From an uncultured Muribaculaceae bacterium (GTDB lineage: Bacteria; Bacteroidota; Bacteroidia; Bacteroidales; Muribaculaceae), in the NCBI GenBank assembly GCA_905207535.1, contig CAJLLX010000034.1, forward strand, positions 1 to 17,066: DNA of 17,066 nt. The letters are read 5' to 3'. Under the pieces are notes generated by a model. That model ran no database searches. It saw only the letters and a list, made by a program, of their open reading frames with translations, and had not been told where the DNA came from. Shown piece after piece: positions 13,891-17,066 of this stretch (position 1 is its first letter; the number at the start of each line of letters is the position of its first letter). Both the position numbers and the translations under genes were made by a program.

Positions 13891-16800
13891 ATGAAGCGTT
13901 TTCTCAAGTGGACGGCCATTGCTTTGGCCTCCCTCATCGGACTTTTCCTCATCGTCTGCACCCTCATCGTGTGGATCCTCAGCCCGGCGCGCCTCACGCC
14001 GATAGTCGAGGAGCAGGCTTCGCGCCTCATCGACGGCGAGGTGCACCTGCAGCGCGTGGAGCTCACCTTCTGGAGCACTTTCCCCAAGCTCACAGTCGAT
14101 GTCGACTCGCTTGAGGTTATCAGCCACTCGCTCCGCTCCCTCCCGCCTCAGGTGAAGGCTTCGCTCCCGGCCGATGCCGATTCGCTCCTGTCGCTCAGGT
14201 CTTTCCATGCGGGCATCAATGTGCTCCCGCTTCTCTTCGGCCACATTTCGCTCTACGATGTGCTGTTCGATGGCCCGAGGGTCAATCTGGTGCAGGCTAC
14301 CCCCGACAAGGCCAATTACCTGATTTTCCCGGAGTCGGAGCAACCGGAGGATACTGTCCCCACCCCCGTCTCCTTCCCGAAGATCTCTATCAACCGCTTT
14401 GCCATCACCGACGCTTCGCCGCTCCGTTTCCGCTCCATCCCCGATTCGCTTTCGCTTGAGCTGGCGCTCCGCAATGTCTCGCTACTCGGCGACCAAGCTC
14501 CCTCATATATGCTTCAGATCGAGGGCAACGCCCGCTCGCCGATCATCGACGATTTCAATTTTCAACGCATCTCCTTCGGTGCCGACGGCTCCATTTCATG
14601 GGACAGCGAGCGGCCGCTCGCCATCGCCATCTCCGACTTCACCATGGCCCTTGACAGCATCAGCGTCACTTTTTCGGCCGATGCGTCGTTCGACGGCAAT
14701 CCTTTGCTCCGCTCCTTCTCGGCCCGCACGGCGCCCATCGCGGTGCAGGGGTTGCTGACCCATCTCCCCGAGCCTTCGCGCTCGCTCTGCGCTCCGCTCC
14801 ATACCTCGCTGACTGTCAAGGCTGAAGCTGAATTGCTGCGCCCATGGGTGCTGACCGACACGGTGCTCCCGGCTTTCACGGCATCGCTCACGGTGCCCAA
14901 GTCGCATATCGGCTACGAAAACTGGCAGATCGACAATTTCGAACTGCAGGCTTCGCTCCGTTTCGATGGCGCTGATCCTTCGGCTACGCTCATAGATATC
15001 AGTAAGATACAGGCCGATGGCGAGGGACTTCATCTCCTCGCTTCCCTCTCGGCAGAGGGCGATCTGGCCGATCCGCTCGTCACGGGACATCTCAAAAGCG
15101 CTGTCTCGCTGGCCGAAATCCCCGCCACCCTCCGCCGCCTCATCCGGGGCGAGGTGCGCGGACTCATCGATGCCGACGCCGATATCCGCCTGCGTCCTTC
15201 CGACTTGACACGCAACAATTTCCACCGCGTATATGCCCGCGGAAGCATGCACATCGACCGCCTCGATGCCTCTCTGCGCGATTTGGGCCATCTGGCCATG
15301 TCGGGAGGCGAGTTCGACTTCGGTTCCAATTCGCGCTTCGTGGCCGACGGACACCGCATCGATTCGCTCCTCACTGTCTCGGCCCGAGTTGACACTCTGG
15401 CTGCTCAAATGTCGGGTATCGACGTGCAAATCAAGCAATTGCGCATGGGCGGAGGTGCCATGAACCGCGCTTCCACCTCCGATACCACCGAAATCAACCC
15501 ATTCGGAGCCACACTGGCTTTCGAGCGCCTGAAGTTCGACTCTCCGGCCGATTCCATCCGCCTGCGGCTCCGCAAGGCTTCGGCTCACGCTGCCCTGCGC
15601 CGCTATGAGGGCAATGCGCGTGTGCCGCGCATGGATCTCGCTATCTCTCTGGGCGGTATGGCCTTCGGACAGGCCTTCCACAAGGTGGCCCTCCGCGACG
15701 CCGAGGTGGATCTGACGGTGCACATGCGTCCGCAGCGCCGGCGTCTCCCCTCGGGCCTCTCCGCGGAGCGCCGCAAACAGATCACCGACTCGCTGGCGGC
15801 TCTCCCCAAGGTTGACAATATCGAGTTTCCGCTCGACTCCACCGACCGCAACCTCCTGCGCCGCTGGAATTTCAGCGGCCGCATCCACGCCGATGCCGGA
15901 CGGGTGGTCACTCCGGCGTTTCCGCTCCGCAACCGCATCCGCCATGTCGATCTCCACTTCAATCAGGACAGCATCCGCCTGAGCAACCTCTCCTACGAGG
16001 CCGGGCAGAGCGATTTTCTCATCAACGGCACCATCTCAAACCTCCGCCGCGCTCTCACCGGGCGCCGTGGCAACACTCTCGGGGTGCATTTCACTGTCAG
16101 CAGCGACACTATCAATGTCAACGAGATCGTCCGCGCCCTCTTCGCGGGGGGCGCCATGGCGCAGCAGGCCGATTCGGCCTCGGTCTGGGCCGACGACGAT
16201 CTGGCTGATGCGCGCCTCGAGCAGTCGGCCGACACGGTCACTGCTTCGGGACCGGTGCTCCTGCCTCACAACATCGACGCGCAGTTCACCATGTGCGCCG
16301 ACCATCTCCTCTATTCCACCCTCTCGCTCACCGATTTCCGGGGCGATCTCATGATGTACGACGGTTCGCTCAGTCTGCGCGATCTCTCGGCCTCCACCGG
16401 CGTGGGGTCCATTGCGGTCAACGGCCTTTACAGCGCTCCCTCGGCCGACGCTCTGCAGTTCGGACTGGGGCTGAAGGTCAGCGACTTCCGCCTCGACGGG
16501 CTCACCTCGCTTGTCCCGGCCATCGACTCCATCATGCCGGTGATGAAAAGTTTTGCCGGCACGGTCAATGCCGATGTGGCTGTCTCCACGGGCATTACAC
16601 CGCAGATGGATATCGATATCCCCTCGCTCCGCGCTGTCATCAAGATCGAGGGCGATTCGCTGGTGCTCCTCGACCCCGAGACCTTCCGCACCGTCAGCAA
16701 GTGGCTCCTCTTCCGCGATAAGAAAAAGAATCTCATCGACCACATGGCCGTGGAGGCTGTCATCGACAATTCTTCCATCGAGTTGTACCCCTTCATGTTC

Positions 16801-17066
16801 GACATCGACCGCTACCGCCTCGGCGTGATGGGCCACAACGACCTGGCTATGAACCTCAACTATCATGTGTCGGTGCTCAAGTCGCCCATCCCCTTCAAAT
16901 TCGGCATCAACATCAAGGGCACGCCCGACAAGCTCAAGATCCGCCTCGGCGGCGCCAAGTTTAAGGAACGCATGATAGGGGAGCGCCGTGCCATCGCCGA
17001 CAACACCCGCATCAACATCGTCGAGCAGATGGAGTCCGTCTTCCGTCGCGGCATCGCCCGCGCCCG
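13891..17066 (+). CDS. AsmA-like envelope protein, 3' end cut by the window
   Basis: The frame is open from ATG 13891 to the right edge (1058 codons, no stop). The N-terminus has a basic start and one membrane helix (about residues 7-30, WTAIALASLIGLFLIVCTLI), followed at once by the AsmA-type beginning LSPARLTPIVEEQASRLIDG (31-50) and VELTFWSTFPKLTV. The rest is a long, repetitive beta-rich periplasmic region, with a closing block near 1000-1040 (SPIPFKFGINIKGTPDKLKI) typical of AsmA C-termini. AsmA-like proteins are inner-membrane-anchored bridges linked to lipid transport and outer-membrane homeostasis; the exact role of Bacteroidota members is not settled. Bacteroidota relatives are often around this size, so the end is probably near. 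The complementary strand carries long spurious open frames because of GC-rich codon use. Confidence 0.88.
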   Translation, partial: MKRFLKWTAIALASLIGLFLIVCTLIVWILSPARLTPIVEEQASRLIDGEVHLQRVELTFWSTFPKLTVDVDSLEVISHSLRSLPPQVKASLPADADSLLSLRSFHAGINVLPLLFGHISLYDVLFDGPRVNLVQATPDKANYLIFPESEQPEDTVPTPVSFPKISINRFAITDASPLRFRSIPDSLSLELALRNVSLLGDQAPSYMLQIEGNARSPIIDDFNFQRISFGADGSISWDSERPLAIAISDFTMALDSISVTFSADASFDGNPLLRSFSARTAPIAVQGLLTHLPEPSRSLCAPLHTSLTVKAEAELLRPWVLTDTVLPAFTASLTVPKSHIGYENWQIDNFELQASLRFDGADPSATLIDISKIQADGEGLHLLASLSAEGDLADPLVTGHLKSAVSLAEIPATLRRLIRGEVRGLIDADADIRLRPSDLTRNNFHRVYARGSMHIDRLDASLRDLGHLAMSGGEFDFGSNSRFVADGHRIDSLLTVSARVDTLAAQMSGIDVQIKQLRMGGGAMNRASTSDTTEINPFGATLAFERLKFDSPADSIRLRLRKASAHAALRRYEGNARVPRMDLAISLGGMAFGQAFHKVALRDAEVDLTVHMRPQRRRLPSGLSAERRKQITDSLAALPKVDNIEFPLDSTDRNLLRRWNFSGRIHADAGRVVTPAFPLRNRIRHVDLHFNQDSIRLSNLSYEAGQSDFLINGTISNLRRALTGRRGNTLGVHFTVSSDTINVNEIVRALFAGGAMAQQADSASVWADDDLADARLEQSADTVTASGPVLLPHNIDAQFTMCADHLLYSTLSLTDFRGDLMMYDGSLSLRDLSASTGVGSIAVNGLYSAPSADALQFGLGLKVSDFRLDGLTSLVPAIDSIMPVMKSFAGTVNADVAVSTGITPQMDIDIPSLRAVIKIEGDSLVLLDPETFRTVSKWLLFRDKKKNLIDHMAVEAVIDNSSIELYPFMFDIDRYRLGVMGHNDLAMNLNYHVSVLKSPIPFKFGINIKGTPDKLKIRLGGAKFKERMIGERRAIADNTRINIVEQMESVFRRGIARA

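Noticed and set aside
14596..15957. A 453-codon open frame on the minus strand opposite the AsmA-like gene
   Set aside because: The plus-strand frame is continuous from 13891 to the edge with a convincing membrane anchor and AsmA motifs; the antisense frame has no recognisable domain.

Overview
The window looks like a chromosomal segment of a high-GC gut Bacteroidales, most likely Muribaculaceae-like. This placement is inferred from the fused SecD-SecF protein, Bacteroidota-type promoters (TAnnTTTG at -7 in front of every inferred transcription unit), mostly absent Shine-Dalgarno sequences, a secreted GH78 rhamnosidase and a CapK/heparinase/GT4 polysaccharide cassette. No tRNA, rRNA, insertion sequence, phage gene or CRISPR array is visible.

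Layout. On the minus strand (read right to left) lie: a secreted alpha-L-rhamnosidase (10475-13078); secDF (7189-10098) with a long leader and a textbook terminator; a three-gene polysaccharide operon of heparinase II/III-like protein, GT4 glycosyltransferase and PaaK/CapK-like adenylate-forming enzyme (6866 down to 2027, genes overlapping by 1 and 4 bases); and a two-gene unit of an Lrp/AsnC regulator and a second GT4 glycosyltransferase (1749 down to 49). On the plus strand lie a low-molecular-weight tyrosine phosphatase (13248-13823) and a large AsmA-like envelope protein (from 13891, cut by the right edge). The phosphatase and the rhamnosidase are divergently transcribed from a 115-169 base intergenic region.

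How the genes fit together. Two GT4 enzymes, a CapK-type enzyme and a heparinase-fold protein point to synthesis of an exported or capsular polysaccharide. SecDF drives protein export, the AsmA-like protein belongs to a family tied to outer-membrane lipid homeostasis or transport, and the rhamnosidase digests rhamnose-bearing glycans outside the cytoplasm. The shared theme is the cell envelope, but no single pathway joins all the genes.

The most unusual content is non-coding. There are two heptanucleotide tandem arrays with a common CCTAA core: a telomere-like TTAGGGG array directly after a glycosyltransferase stop codon, and a CCTAAAG/CCTAAGA array inside the leader of the polysaccharide operon. 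A 30-base repeat with a perfect 20-22 bp palindrome occurs on both sides of secDF. A 49-base pure pyrimidine tract lies beside the second copy. The secDF leader is about 240 bases with a GC-rich core and potential structure, and may be a regulatory leader or an unannotated RNA.
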